DNA of 64,000 bases from TMP-24 sp041397305 (GCA_041397305.1 JAWKWX010000008.1:62001-126000); one strand, 5' to 3'; shown: positions 33,510 through 42,121, counted from the first letter of the stretch. Numbers and translations are program-made. Notes: generated from the sequence alone by a model not told the origin.

Positions 33510-34826
33510 ATGTTCACCTGGCTCAAGCATCTTCTGCCCAAGGGGCTTTATGGCCGGGCGGCGCTTATCCTGATCCTGCCGATCCTGACCATCCAACTGG
33601 TCGTCTCGGTGATCTTTGTCCAGCGCTATTTCACCGATGTCACCCAGCAGATGTCGCGCAACATGATGCCCGAATTGCGCATGATCGAGACGGAGCTGCG
33701 CGGCGCGGCGTCCGCCGAGGCGGGCTTTGCCGCGGCAGCGAACCGGGCCGGCGGGCTCGGGCTCATTCTGACGCGGCAAGCGGTGGCGGAGACGGAGGAT
33801 CGCCGCGTGTTCTACGATTTCTCGGGCCGTGTGGTGATCCGGACGATGCGGGAAGCTTTCGAGAGCCTCAGGGGCGTCGATCTGGCCGATCTGCGGACAG
33901 TGCGCATGTCCTTCGACAGCCCGCACGGCCCCTACGAGCTCCAGTTCAGCCGCAACCGGGTGACGGCGCGCAACCCTCACCAGCTGCTGGTCTATATGCT
34001 GGCGACCGGGGCGCTCATGACGCTTGTTGCCTTTGTCTTCCTGCGCAACCAGCTGCGCCCGATCCGGCGGCTGGCGGTGGCGGCAGAGGCGTTCGGCAAG
34101 GGCCGTACCGTACCCTACCGGATCGCGGGCGCGACCGAGGTCCGGGCCGCGGGGGCGGCCTTTCTCGACATGCGGGCGCGGATCGAGCGGCAGATGGAAC
34201 AGCGGACGCAGATGCTATCGGGCGTCAGCCACGATCTGCGTACGCCGCTCACCCGGCTGAAGCTCGGCTTGGCGATGCTGGGGGAGGGCGAGGAGGTCAA
34301 GGCGCTTGAGCGCGATGTCGAAGACATGCGCCGGATGCTCGACGGCTTCCTTGCCTTCGCCCGCACCGATGCGCTCGAAGAGGATGCAGAAGAGGTCGAT
34401 CCGGCGGAGCTGGCGCGCCGCGCGGTCGACGATGCGCACCGGATGGGGCGCCATGTGATTTTCCAGGGCGCGACCGGTGAAGGCACGGCCCTTTGGCGGG
34501 CAGGTGCCGTGCGTCGCGCGCTCGACAATCTCGTCTCGAACGCGGTCACCTACGGCGGGACGGCCGAAGTGACTGTCGCGATCCTCGAGAAATCGGTGCG
34601 TTTTGCCGTGGAGGATGATGGGCCGGGCATCCCCGAGGACAAGCGCGATGAAGCGCTGAAACCTTTCGTGCGTCTGGTTCCCGGACGCAATCAGGATCAG
34701 GGCTCGGGCGTCGGTCTTGGGCTCGCCATTACGGCGGACATCGCGCGCAGCCACGGTGGTAGCCTGCGGCTTGGAGAGAGCGAACGGCTGGGTGGGCTGA
34801 AGGCGGAACTGATCCTCGCGCGCTAG
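33510..34826 (+). CDS. EnvZ-like sensor histidine kinase
   Basis: This 438-residue inner-membrane kinase has helix 1 at about residues 10-35, a periplasmic sensor of about 120 residues, helix 2 at about 160-180, a HAMP region, the H-box SGVSHDLRTPLTRLKLGL with phospho-His241, the N-box DNLVSNAVTY, the G1 box VEDDGPGIPEDKRDEALKPF and the G2 box GSGVGLGLAI. Length and H-box match the EnvZ group that pairs with OmpR-type regulators. No response regulator is adjacent in the window, so the partner is encoded elsewhere or 5' genes were lost. Confidence 0.9.
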   Translation: MFTWLKHLLPKGLYGRAALILILPILTIQLVVSVIFVQRYFTDVTQQMSRNMMPELRMIETELRGAASAEAGFAAAANRAGGLGLILTRQAVAETEDRRVFYDFSGRVVIRTMREAFESLRGVDLADLRTVRMSFDSPHGPYELQFSRNRVTARNPHQLLVYMLATGALMTLVAFVFLRNQLRPIRRLAVAAEAFGKGRTVPYRIAGATEVRAAGAAFLDMRARIERQMEQRTQMLSGVSHDLRTPLTRLKLGLAMLGEGEEVKALERDVEDMRRMLDGFLAFARTDALEEDAEEVDPAELARRAVDDAHRMGRHVIFQGATGEGTALWRAGAVRRALDNLVSNAVTYGGTAEVTVAILEKSVRFAVEDDGPGIPEDKRDEALKPFVRLVPGRNQDQGSGVGLGLAITADIARSHGGSLRLGESERLGGLKAELILAR

Positions 34827-34838
34827 GCGGCCGGAAGG

Positions 34839-34864
34839 AAGGGCCCGCACTATGGCGGGCCCTT
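34839..34864. terminator. hairpin between convergent kinase and katG genes
   Basis: A perfect 10-bp stem pairs 34839-34848 with 34855-34864 around a 6-base loop. It sits in the 43-base gap between the two converging stops. No U-tract follows on either strand, so termination is likely but weakly supported. Confidence 0.5.
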
Positions 34865-34869
34865 CGGGA

Positions 34870-37092
34870 TCAGCGCAGGTCGAACCGGTCGAGCTCCATC
34901 ACCTTGGTCCAGGCGGCGGCGAAGTCGCGGACGAATTTCGCGGAATTGTCGCCTTGCGCATAGACCTCGGCGAGGGCGCGCAGTTGCGAGTTCGAACCGA
35001 ACACCAGATCGACGCGGCTTGCCTGCCATTTCTGCGCGCCGGTCGCCCGGTCGCGGCCCTCGAATCTTTCTGCCGCGTCCGAAGTCGGCGCCCAGGTTGT
35101 GGCGATGTCCAGCACTTCGGCGAAGAAATCCTGGGTCAGCGCGCCGGGCCGCTTGGTGAAGGCGCCCTGCACATTGGCACCGTGATTGGCCCCCAGCACC
35201 CTGAGGCCGCCCACCAGCACTGTCATCTCGGGCGCCGAGAGTGTCAGAAGCTGTGCCTTGTCGACCAGCATTTCCTCGGCGGTGGTGCGATAGGCCTGAC
35301 GCTGCCAGTTGCGGAAACCGTCGGCCTCCGGCTCCAGCGCGGCGAAGCTTTCGACATCGGTCTGGTCCTGGCGCGCATCCATGCGACCGGGCGTGAAGCG
35401 CACCTCGACCGGATGGCCAGCTGCGATCGCCGCCTGCTCGACCGCAGCCGAACCCGCCAGAACGATCAGGTCGGCCAGCGATACCGCCTTGCCGCCCGTG
35501 GCCGTGGCGTTGAAATCGGCCTGAACCTTCTTCAGCGCCGCGATCACCGGACCGGAGCGGGCGGGTTCGTTGACCTCCCAGTCCTTCTGCGGCGCGAGCG
35601 CGATCCGCGCGCCGTTTGCCCCACCGCGCTTGTCCGATGCCCGGAAGGTCGAGGCCGACGCCCAGGCGGTAAAGATCAGGTCCGCCGCCGTCAGGCCGCT
35701 GCCAAGGATCGTGGCCTTCAGCTGCGCGATGTCGGTCGCATCGATCAGCGCATGATCACGCGCCGGGATCGGGTCCTGCCAGATCAGATCCTCGGTCGGC
35801 ACTTCCGGTCCGAGATAAAGACATTTCGGCCCCATGTCGCGGTGCGTGAGCTTGAACCAGGCGCGGGCGAAGGCATCGGCGAAGGCCGACGGGTCGGCAA
35901 GGAACCGGCGCGAGATCTTTTCGTAGACCGGATCGAAGCGCAGCGACAGGTCCGCGGTTGTCATCATCGGCCGATGCTTGATCTTGGGATCGTGCGCATC
36001 GGGGATCAGGTCCTGCGGCTCGACATCCTTGGCCAGCCAGACGATCGCCCCTGCCGGGGTGGTGGCCTGTTCCCATTCATACTTGAAGAGCGTCGTGAAA
36101 TAACCGTGGTCCCAGGTGGTGGGATTGGGTTTCCATGCGCCCTCGAAGCCCGAGGTCGTTGTATGGATGCCCTTGCCCGTGCCGAAACTGTTGATCCAGC
36201 CGAGGCCCATTTCCTCCATCGGTGCGGCCTCGGGGTCGGGGCCGACGAGGGCCGCATCGCCCGCGCCATGGGCCTTGCCGAACGTGTGGCCGCCCGCAAC
36301 CAGCGCCACGGTTTCCTCGTCGTCCATCGCCATGCGCCCGAAGGTCTCGCGCACGTCGCGGCCCGAGGCGACCGGGTCGGGCACGCCATCCGGCCCTTGC
36401 GGGTTCACATAGATCAGGCCCATCTGCACGGCGGCAAGCGGGTTTTCCAGCGCCCGCTCGCCCGAATAGCGGCTGTTTTCCTTGTCGGAGGTCGCGAGCC
36501 ATTCGGTCTCGGCGCCCCAGTAGATATCTTCTTCCGGTGCCCAGACATCCGCCCGGCCGCCGCCGAAGCCGAAGGTCTTGAACCCCATCGATTCCAGCGC
36601 CACGTTGCCCGCAAGGATCATCAGATCCGCCCAGGAAATTGCATTGCCGTATTTCTGCTTGACCGGCCACAGCAGCCTGCGTGCCTTGTCGAGGTTGCCG
36701 TTGTCTGGCCAGGAATTGAGCGGCGCGAAGCGCTGGGTGCCGGTCGAGGCGCCGCCGCGGCCGTCGGCGGTGCGGTAGGTGCCGGCCGAATGCCAGGCCA
36801 TGCGGATCATCAGGCCGCCGTAATGACCCCAGTCGGCGGGCCACCAGTCCTGGCTGTCGGTCATCAGTTTCGCGAGGTCGGCTTTCAGTGCCGTGTAGTC
36901 GAGCTTGCCGAAGGCCGCGCGGTAATCGAACTCCGCGCCCATCGGGTTCGAGACCGGCTGATGCTGATGCAGGATCGCGAGGTTCAGCTGATTTGGCCAC
37001 CAGTGCCGGTTGCCCCGGCCGCTGAACCGCGTCGCCGGGCGTGCGGCGCCATGCATGACCGGGCACTTGCCTTGGGTATCGTTGCCGTCCAT
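34870..37092 (-). CDS. katG: catalase-peroxidase KatG
   Basis: This 740-residue haem enzyme removes hydrogen peroxide. The distal site is RMAWHSAGTYR with Trp100 and His101, and the proximal His is in AGGHTFGKAHGAGD. LIYVNPQGPDGVPDP contains the Tyr expected in the Met-Tyr-Trp adduct. The duplicated C-terminal domain is present, so length is full. GGAGG lies upstream of the ATG. About 70 bases upstream on the same strand is an Irr-type ICE operator, so iron status probably controls expression. No oxyR is adjacent. The aquaporin gene upstream reads in the same direction. Confidence 0.97.
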   Translation of the reverse strand: MDGNDTQGKCPVMHGAARPATRFSGRGNRHWWPNQLNLAILHQHQPVSNPMGAEFDYRAAFGKLDYTALKADLAKLMTDSQDWWPADWGHYGGLMIRMAWHSAGTYRTADGRGGASTGTQRFAPLNSWPDNGNLDKARRLLWPVKQKYGNAISWADLMILAGNVALESMGFKTFGFGGGRADVWAPEEDIYWGAETEWLATSDKENSRYSGERALENPLAAVQMGLIYVNPQGPDGVPDPVASGRDVRETFGRMAMDDEETVALVAGGHTFGKAHGAGDAALVGPDPEAAPMEEMGLGWINSFGTGKGIHTTTSGFEGAWKPNPTTWDHGYFTTLFKYEWEQATTPAGAIVWLAKDVEPQDLIPDAHDPKIKHRPMMTTADLSLRFDPVYEKISRRFLADPSAFADAFARAWFKLTHRDMGPKCLYLGPEVPTEDLIWQDPIPARDHALIDATDIAQLKATILGSGLTAADLIFTAWASASTFRASDKRGGANGARIALAPQKDWEVNEPARSGPVIAALKKVQADFNATATGGKAVSLADLIVLAGSAAVEQAAIAAGHPVEVRFTPGRMDARQDQTDVESFAALEPEADGFRNWQRQAYRTTAEEMLVDKAQLLTLSAPEMTVLVGGLRVLGANHGANVQGAFTKRPGALTQDFFAEVLDIATTWAPTSDAAERFEGRDRATGAQKWQASRVDLVFGSNSQLRALAEVYAQGDNSAKFVRDFAAAWTKVMELDRFDLR

Positions 37093-37161
37093 CGAAATCC
37101 TCCTGGTCCCTTGAATCCTTGCGGGAAGGGCTCGCCCTTCCGTTCCGCGCCATCATGGCGG

Positions 37162-37178
37162 TCTAGAATGATTCTAAA
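37162..37178 (-). promoter_or_regulatory. ICE-type Irr operator upstream of katG
   Basis: Read toward katG the sequence is TTTAGAA-TCA-TTCTAGA. This matches the alphaproteobacterial iron control element TTTAGAA-N3-TTCTAAA at 13 of 14 fixed positions, and the core TAGAAT-x-ATTCTA is a perfect palindrome. It lies 70 bases upstream of the katG start. Irr is the expected ligand; another Fur-family protein is possible. Confidence 0.7.
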
Positions 37179-37286
37179 AGACCGGGAGCCGGAGGTCACG
37201 AAAAACTTTGCCGTGATCGGCAAGGAACGGCCAGCCCGACGGAGCGTGCTGGCTCGGGTGCGGTTGCTGGGGTCGGGCCGCGCGGA

Positions 37287-37970
37287 TCAGGCCGCCCGGG
37301 TCAGGCCGGACTTGTAGAGCGCCCCGGCCAAAAGGCCACCCGCAAGCGGGGCGGCGATGAAGACCCAGAGCTGCGCGAGGGCAGATCCACCCGCGAAGAG
37401 CGCAGGTCCGATCGAGCGGGCCGGGTTCACGGAAACGCCGGTGACATTGATGCCGACGAGGTGGATCGCGGTAAGCGTGAGGCCGATCGCCAGCCCGGCG
37501 AAGCCCGGTGCCGCGCCGGTTCCGGTGGCGCCAAGGATCACGGTGACGAAGAGGAACGTCATCACTCCTTCGAAGATGAGGGCAGCGCCAAGTGAATATT
37601 CACCCAGATAGCCGGGGCCGTAGCCGTTGGAACCGAGGCCCCATTCGCCGAGCGAAAAGCCCGGTTTGCCGCTCGCGATCATGTAGAGCACGCCGGCGCC
37701 GACGATGGCGCCCACGATCTGCGCGACGGAATATTGGATGGCCTCGGCCACGGACATGCGGCCCGCCGACGCCATCCCGAAGGAGACGGCCGGGTTGAGA
37801 TGGGCGCCCGAGATGGCGCCGAGCCCGTACGCCGCCGCGACGATGGCAAGGCCGAAGGCCAGTGCAATGCCGGTGAAGCCGATTGCCGGACCGGCGATGA
37901 CGGCCGATCCGCAACCTAGCAGAACCAGTATGGCGGTGCCGATCACCTCGGCGATGAGTTTGCGTGTCAT
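37287..37970 (-). CDS. aqpZ: aquaporin Z
   Basis: This 227-residue water channel has six membrane helices and the two half-helix motifs SGAHLNPAVS and VSVNPARSIGPA. The selectivity-filter surroundings (GINVTGVSVNPARS) match AqpZ rather than the glycerol channel GlpF. GGAGG lies 4 bases before the ATG at 37970. It is divergent from lipA and is followed by katG in the same direction after 194 bases. Some aquaporins pass hydrogen peroxide, which would fit the katG neighbour, but that is inference. Confidence 0.95.
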   Translation of the reverse strand: MTRKLIAEVIGTAILVLLGCGSAVIAGPAIGFTGIALAFGLAIVAAAYGLGAISGAHLNPAVSFGMASAGRMSVAEAIQYSVAQIVGAIVGAGVLYMIASGKPGFSLGEWGLGSNGYGPGYLGEYSLGAALIFEGVMTFLFVTVILGATGTGAAPGFAGLAIGLTLTAIHLVGINVTGVSVNPARSIGPALFAGGSALAQLWVFIAAPLAGGLLAGALYKSGLTRAA

Positions 37971-38092
37971 TGTCCCTCCTGCGGCCCCTTCCCCGGAGCC
38001 TGACTGTACTGCCCGAAGGCGGCGGGCGCGGTTGCCTTCCCGCAAGCGAAACACTATTGGGAAAGGCGCGGGCCTTTCAGGGGAAAAATCCG

Positions 38093-39043
38093 ATGCGGGA
38101 CATCAAAATTCCACAGGAGCGTCACCCCGAAAAGGCGCATCGCCCCGATCAGGCGCAGCCGAAGAAGCCTGCCTGGATCCGCGTGAAGGCGCCGACCTCG
38201 GCAGGCTACAGGGAAACCCGCGACATATTGAAGACGAACAAGCTCGTCACTGTCTGCGAAGAGGCGGGCTGTCCCAACGTCGGCGAATGCTGGAGCCAGG
38301 GCCACGCGACCATGATGATCATGGGCGATATCTGCACGCGCGGTTGTTCCTTCTGCAATATCGCGACCGGGAAGCCCAGTCAGCTCGACCAGTTCGAACC
38401 GGGGCGGGTGGCGCATGCCGTCCAGACGCTCGGCTTGAACCATGTCGTCGTTACCTCGGTCGACCGCGACGATCTGGAGGACGGCGGCGCGGAGCATTTC
38501 GCCCAGACGATCCGCGCGATCCGCCACCGCTCGCCCGGCACCACGATCGAGATCCTGACGCCCGATTTCCTGAAATGCACCCCCGACGCGCTGGAAAAGG
38601 TGGTCGAGGCGCGGCCCGACGTGTTCAACCACAATCTTGAAACCGTCCCCGGCCTTTACCCTTCGGTCCGCCCCGGCGCGCGCTATTTCCACTCGCTCCG
38701 GCTTCTGCAGCGGGTGAAGGAGCTCGATCCGGCAATGTTCACCAAGTCCGGCATCATGGTGGGTCTGGGCGAGGACCGGCAGGCCGTCCTGCAGGTCATG
38801 GACGACATGCGCGCGGCCGACGTCGACTTTCTGACCATAGGCCAGTATCTGCAACCGACGCCCAAGCACCACCGCATCGACCGTTTCGTGACGCCGGACG
38901 AGTTCAAGGCCTACGAGACGTCTGCCTATGGCAAGGGCTTCCTGATGGTGTCGGCAACGCCCTTGACCCGCTCGTCCTATCATGCGGGCGACGATTTCGC
39001 CCGGCTGCGGGCCGCGCGTCTGGAACGGCTTGGCCGCGCCTGA
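38093..39043 (+). CDS. lipA: lipoyl synthase
   Basis: This 316-residue radical-SAM enzyme inserts two sulfurs into protein-bound octanoyl chains. The auxiliary cluster motif is CEEAGCPNVGEC, the radical-SAM motif is CTRGCSFCNIA, and the C-terminal RSSYHAGD supplies the conserved Ser ligand. EILTPDF and NHNLETVP are also LipA hallmarks. I chose the ATG at 38093 because homology begins there and GGGG precedes it. It is divergent from aqpZ, and its stop lies inside the arm of an inverted repeat shared with the convergent TfoX-C gene. Confidence 0.97.
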   Translation: MRDIKIPQERHPEKAHRPDQAQPKKPAWIRVKAPTSAGYRETRDILKTNKLVTVCEEAGCPNVGECWSQGHATMMIMGDICTRGCSFCNIATGKPSQLDQFEPGRVAHAVQTLGLNHVVVTSVDRDDLEDGGAEHFAQTIRAIRHRSPGTTIEILTPDFLKCTPDALEKVVEARPDVFNHNLETVPGLYPSVRPGARYFHSLRLLQRVKELDPAMFTKSGIMVGLGEDRQAVLQVMDDMRAADVDFLTIGQYLQPTPKHHRIDRFVTPDEFKAYETSAYGKGFLMVSATPLTRSSYHAGDDFARLRAARLERLGRA

Positions 39044-39131
39044 GGGGCGGGTCGCTCCTCACGCCTCGCGGCGTTCATCGCTCACGTCGGCGAAGACTGC
39101 GCGTCCGCGCAGGATGAACGGCCCCTCAGGC
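39038..39131. repeat. nested inverted repeats between lipA and the TfoX-C gene
   Basis: Three perfect inverted pairs are nested in one short spacer: GCCTGAGGGGC (39038-39048) with GCCCCTCAGGC (39121-39131), CGTTCATC (39072-39079) with GATGAACG (39113-39120), and CTGCGCG (39097-39103) with CGCGCAG (39106-39112). Both converging stop codons fall in the outer arms. It may form a bidirectional terminator, but there is no U-tract. Confidence 0.6.
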
Positions 39132-39470
39132 CCTTGGCCGCAGCCCGATCTCGTTGAAGACCCTCTCCAACCGGTGCAGATCGCCCGCGGTGTTCGGGCG
39201 GGCGGCTGCCTCGGCCTTCAGCGCATCGAACTTCACGCGAAGCGCCGCCTTTTCCTTGCCCTTGCAATCATTCCAGGGCCGCCCCTGCAGGCCCATGACC
39301 AGCACGTAATAGCCGATGAAATGCGGCTGCGATCCCGATTGCAGGAGTTTCAGATAGGCCGCGTCGGCGCCCATGGCGCGAACGTCCTCGGCGGAATGGA
39401 TACCCGCGCGTGCGAAGGCCGCCTCCGAAGCGGGGCCGAGATTGGGAATCGATGAGACGGGCGAGGCCAT
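39126..39470 (-). CDS. TfoX/Sxy C-terminal-domain protein
   Basis: This 114-residue protein consists of the helix-hairpin-helix-like C-terminal domain of TfoX/Sxy: IPNLGPASEAAFARAGIHS, then GADAAYLKLLQSG and FIGYYVLVMGLQGRPWNDC. It lacks the N-terminal TfoX domain. Full TfoX proteins promote competence gene expression in gammaproteobacteria; the role of the stand-alone C-terminal domain is not known. It is convergent with lipA. Confidence 0.82.
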   Translation of the reverse strand: MASPVSSIPNLGPASEAAFARAGIHSAEDVRAMGADAAYLKLLQSGSQPHFIGYYVLVMGLQGRPWNDCKGKEKAALRVKFDALKAEAAARPNTAGDLHRLERVFNEIGLRPRA

Positions 39471-39506
39471 GCCCCTGATTAGCTCAGGGCCGCGTCCTGC
39501 CCAAGC

Positions 39507-39674
39507 TCAGATCGATGCCCAGTCCTTGAACTGCGTGGCCTGCATCTGGCGGGGCGTCTGCGCCCCCCCGGCCTGCTGGCTCATCTGGCTTTCTCGCGCC
39601 TGCGGCACGCGGCGGGGCTCGTCGCCCTGTCGGTCCTCCGGACGCGCCGCACCCATCTGCTGCACCTTGTCCAT
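39507..39674 (-). CDS. possible small protein of unknown function
   Basis: A 55-residue frame starts MDKVQQMGAARPEDRQ and ends QMQATQFKDWASI. It is rich in Gln, Arg and Met with no signal peptide or membrane helix. The ATG at 39674 was chosen, but its ribosome-binding site is weak. It lies between two leftward genes in an otherwise empty 426-base gap. Coding status is uncertain and no family is recognised. The rest of the gap (39675-39896) holds one perfect DnaA-box sequence and an AT-rich run. Confidence 0.3.
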   Translation of the reverse strand: MDKVQQMGAARPEDRQGDEPRRVPQARESQMSQQAGGAQTPRQMQATQFKDWASI

Positions 39675-39836
39675 CTTCGCACCCACTCTTCGGCCGTTTC
39701 CCGGCCGTCCCTTCTCTGCCTCACCATCTTTCCGTATCCGCACGGCAATGGCGCGGCGCAGATAGGGTCGGTTTGCGGCATCGTCAATAGAGATTGCGAC
39801 ATGTTCGCGTGCGGACAAGCGACTTTCGGCCGGGAG

Positions 39837-39845
39837 TTATCCACA
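39837..39845 (+). promoter_or_regulatory. single perfect DnaA-box sequence
   Basis: TTATCCACA matches the DnaA consensus exactly and is intergenic, followed by an AT-rich stretch. Only one box is present, so it is not an origin by itself. It could be a DnaA-responsive site or chance, since about one match is expected by chance in this much sequence. Confidence 0.25.
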
Positions 39846-39896
39846 GTTGCGGCATTTGTCACAAATTTGCAGCATTGTTGCCGGAAAGGCGCGAAC

Positions 39897-40463
39897 TCAG
39901 CCCCGGAAAGCCGCCGCGAACGGCTCGGGCAGCGCGAATTCTACCAGTGCCCGGGCGCGGGCTGAGTCGGACATCTTGCGCGCCGTCTTCCCGACGATCT
40001 TCAAAAGCGCGTCCGGGTCGCGCCCCTCGGCGAAGGGCTTGAAATACCAGCGCAGGAAGGTGAAGCAGATCACATCCTCCAGGGCTTGCACGTCGGCGTC
40101 GCGCTTGATCCCTTCCTTGCGGATCATCTGGCCAACCCGCTCTATCTCGTCCGCGCCGTAGCCATGGGCCCTCATGATCTCTCCCACCCGTCGGGCGTGA
40201 AAGATGCCGAGGTCGCGGCGCCAGTTCAGGTAGCCCTGCTTGCCCTCCGGATAGGCGCTGCGCGGCGAGGTCCAGCGCTCGATATGCTGGCCGCGGGCGG
40301 CGATGCGAAGGCTGTCCGTGGCCTCCGGGAACAGCCGGTCGAGTTCCTCGGTCATCCGCTGGCCATAGAGACGGGCGGCGGGCGCCCCCTCGCTCTGGTC
40401 GGGGTCGGCCTCGTTCGCCGCGTCGATGGCGGCGAGCGTGGCGGCAAGGCGATCCTGGGTCAT
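39897..40463 (-). CDS. DUF4202 domain-containing protein
   Basis: This 188-residue cytoplasmic protein is helical and matches DUF4202: RMTEELDRLFPEATDSLRIAARGQHIERW, then YPEGKQGYLNWRR and IRKEGIKRDADVQALEDVICFTFL. The conserved His, Arg and Asp pattern suggests an HD-like metal hydrolase, but activity is not established. The ATG at 40463 overlaps the stop of the EamA transporter gene by 4 bases (ATGA), so the two are coupled. Confidence 0.87.
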   Translation of the reverse strand: MTQDRLAATLAAIDAANEADPDQSEGAPAARLYGQRMTEELDRLFPEATDSLRIAARGQHIERWTSPRSAYPEGKQGYLNWRRDLGIFHARRVGEIMRAHGYGADEIERVGQMIRKEGIKRDADVQALEDVICFTFLRWYFKPFAEGRDPDALLKIVGKTARKMSDSARARALVEFALPEPFAAAFRG

Positions 40464-41398
40464 TGCTGGGGCTCGGGCTCCGCGCTGTGTCGGTCCCCAT
40501 AAAGCAGGATCAGCCCCGCCGCCACAAGCACGGCGATGCCTGCCCATTCGATGGGTTCCGGCCAGTCCTGCCAGAAGAACCAGCCCCAGGTCAGGCCCCA
40601 GATCAGCGCGGTATATTCGAAGGGTGCCACCAGGCTTGCCTCGGCGAGCTTGTAGGCCTGCGTCAGGAACGTCAGGCCGACGGCCGCGATCACACCGCAG
40701 GAGAGCATGAGAGCGAGGTCACGCAGCGACGGATCGGACCAGCCCCGGGTCAGGAAGCCAAGGCTTGCCTGCCCCTCATCGGCGAAGGCGCCACCGCCAA
40801 AAACGGCTGACAGGATCGTTGCGCCGCCCAGAAAGGCAAGGTTGGAATAGAAGCTCATCGCGGTCGCGCTTTCCCGCACGCCCATGCGGCGGGCGAAAAT
40901 CTGGGCGGCCGCGTAAAAGAGCCCCGAGAAGAGCGGCAGCAGCGCCGCCCAGTCGAAGAGCGCGCTTCCCGGCCGCACGATGATCAGGACGCCCGCAAAC
41001 CCGGCCAGGAGCGCCATCCAGCGCGCGCCGGTCACCCGCTCGCCCAGAAAGGGGACGGAAAGCGCGGTGATGAAAAGCGGCGCCGTGAAGAACAGCGCGA
41101 CCGTGGTCGCAAGCGGCAGGGCGGCAAGCGCAAGGTAATAGGCGGTGTAGGCGCAGAAATTCAGCACCCCGCGCGCCGCCATCGCGCGCCAGCCGCGCGA
41201 GGCGAGCGTGGCAAGCCCGCCGTCCCAGAGCGCCAGCACAAGCAGCGCGGGGATCGCCGCGAGACTGCGCAGGACCATCGCCTCATGCAGCGGATAGGCG
41301 CCCGACAGGAATTTCAGGATCAGGTCCTGCACCGAAAAGACCGCGATCCCCGCCAGGAGGAAGAGAATGCCGTTAAGGCGGCGGGATCGCAGGAACAT
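40460..41398 (-). CDS. EamA/DMT family transporter
   Basis: This 312-residue protein has ten membrane helices in two EamA repeats. The first begins ILFLLAGIAVFSVQDLILKF and the second begins LPLFSGLFYAAAQIFARRMG. The end of each repeat carries the usual Pro/Gly-rich helix (PFEYTALIWGLTWGW). The ATG at 41398 was chosen; an in-frame TTG at 41446 adds 16 unlikely residues. The chosen start sits directly against the arm of an inverted repeat in the leader. It is coupled to the DUF4202 gene. The substrate is unknown. Confidence 0.9.
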   Translation of the reverse strand: MFLRSRRLNGILFLLAGIAVFSVQDLILKFLSGAYPLHEAMVLRSLAAIPALLVLALWDGGLATLASRGWRAMAARGVLNFCAYTAYYLALAALPLATTVALFFTAPLFITALSVPFLGERVTGARWMALLAGFAGVLIIVRPGSALFDWAALLPLFSGLFYAAAQIFARRMGVRESATAMSFYSNLAFLGGATILSAVFGGGAFADEGQASLGFLTRGWSDPSLRDLALMLSCGVIAAVGLTFLTQAYKLAEASLVAPFEYTALIWGLTWGWFFWQDWPEPIEWAGIAVLVAAGLILLYGDRHSAEPEPQQ

Positions 41399-41458
41399 CG
41401 GGCACCCGGTGGCCCGGGGTGGGCCATGGCGCCACTTTAGGATCAAGTCGGGTGCCCG
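41399..41458 (-). promoter_or_regulatory. structured leader in front of the EamA transporter
   Basis: CGGGCACCCG (41399-41408) and CGGGTGCCCG (41449-41458) are perfect 10-bp inverted repeats that enclose 40 bases. Inside is a smaller GGCCC/GGGCC pair. One arm touches the start codon, so folding would bury the ribosome-binding region. It could also terminate the upstream META gene; no U-tract is present. Confidence 0.45.
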
Positions 41459-41500
41459 GAAGGTCGTTTCACGACAGCGATTGCCTGAAGACGACCGGGA

Positions 41501-41977
41501 TCAGTAGAGATCGACGCGGCGGAGTTCCAGCGTGCCTTCGCCGGTGGCAAGGGTCAGCGTCCATCCGTCCTCGCTGAGGCTGTGGCCCGCGACCGAAGAC
41601 AGGGCCTCCGTCAGGCGGGTCTCGAGCGCGGCGCCCTCGCAAAAGGCACGCGTCAGCATGACGCTGCCGATCGCCGTCGGATTGCCGATCACCGCGAAAT
41701 CGGTGGTGAAACGATTGCAGACGAGCGTTCCGCGCGCCGATCCGTCGGCGGCGAAGCTCACGAATGGTTCGGTCCCCTCGGGCAGGATCATGTCGCCGAT
41801 CCGGTCGATCCGCCACTGAAGGCCCGCGATCTCTGCCACGGTCGGATCGGTCCCGTCGCCGACAGCCGCAGTTTCGGCATCGGGAGCCATGGGCGGCGTC
41901 ACACAGGCCCGCGCCATGTCGAGCATGGCCAGAAGGGCGACGAGCGCCAGCGTGCCGAGGTTGAGCCCAAGATCCAT
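41501..41977 (-). CDS. META-domain (HslJ-like) exported protein
   Basis: This 158-residue protein has a hydrophobic N-terminal segment ending LDMARAC, then a META-like domain: QWRIDRIGDMILPEGTEPFVSF, GTLVCNRFTTDF and LTRAFCEGAALETRLTEAL. The pattern of a strand, a Cys-Asn-x-Phe and a later Cys fits PF03724 proteins such as HslJ. The ATG at 41977 has GGAGG upstream. A lipobox is not convincing. The role of META proteins is poorly known and is often linked to envelope stress. Confidence 0.8.
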   Translation of the reverse strand: MDLGLNLGTLALVALLAMLDMARACVTPPMAPDAETAAVGDGTDPTVAEIAGLQWRIDRIGDMILPEGTEPFVSFAADGSARGTLVCNRFTTDFAVIGNPTAIGSVMLTRAFCEGAALETRLTEALSSVAGHSLSEDGWTLTLATGEGTLELRRVDLY

Positions 41978-42081
41978 CGCGTCCTCCCTGATCCGGCGGA
42001 TATGTCCTTCCGACGCACGGGCGCGATCATTCCTTGGGTCTGTCGCAGTTTTTTGTCGGTTCCGCAAAACCGGCAGGCGGA

Positions 42082-42113
42082 CAATAGAAAACGCGCCGGG
42101 CCGACCCGGCGCG
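42082..42113 (-). terminator. intrinsic terminator after cpdB
   Basis: A perfect 9-bp stem pairs 42092-42100 with 42105-42113 around a CCGA loop. On the minus strand the stem is followed by TTTTCTATTGT. It begins 9 bases after the cpdB stop. Confidence 0.8.
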
Positions 42114-42121
42114 CAATTGAA

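Noticed and set aside
39837..39845. Chromosome origin based on a perfect DnaA box
   Set aside because: Only one box is present, with no box cluster, no dnaA, dnaN, hemE or parAB nearby. About one chance match is expected in this much DNA.
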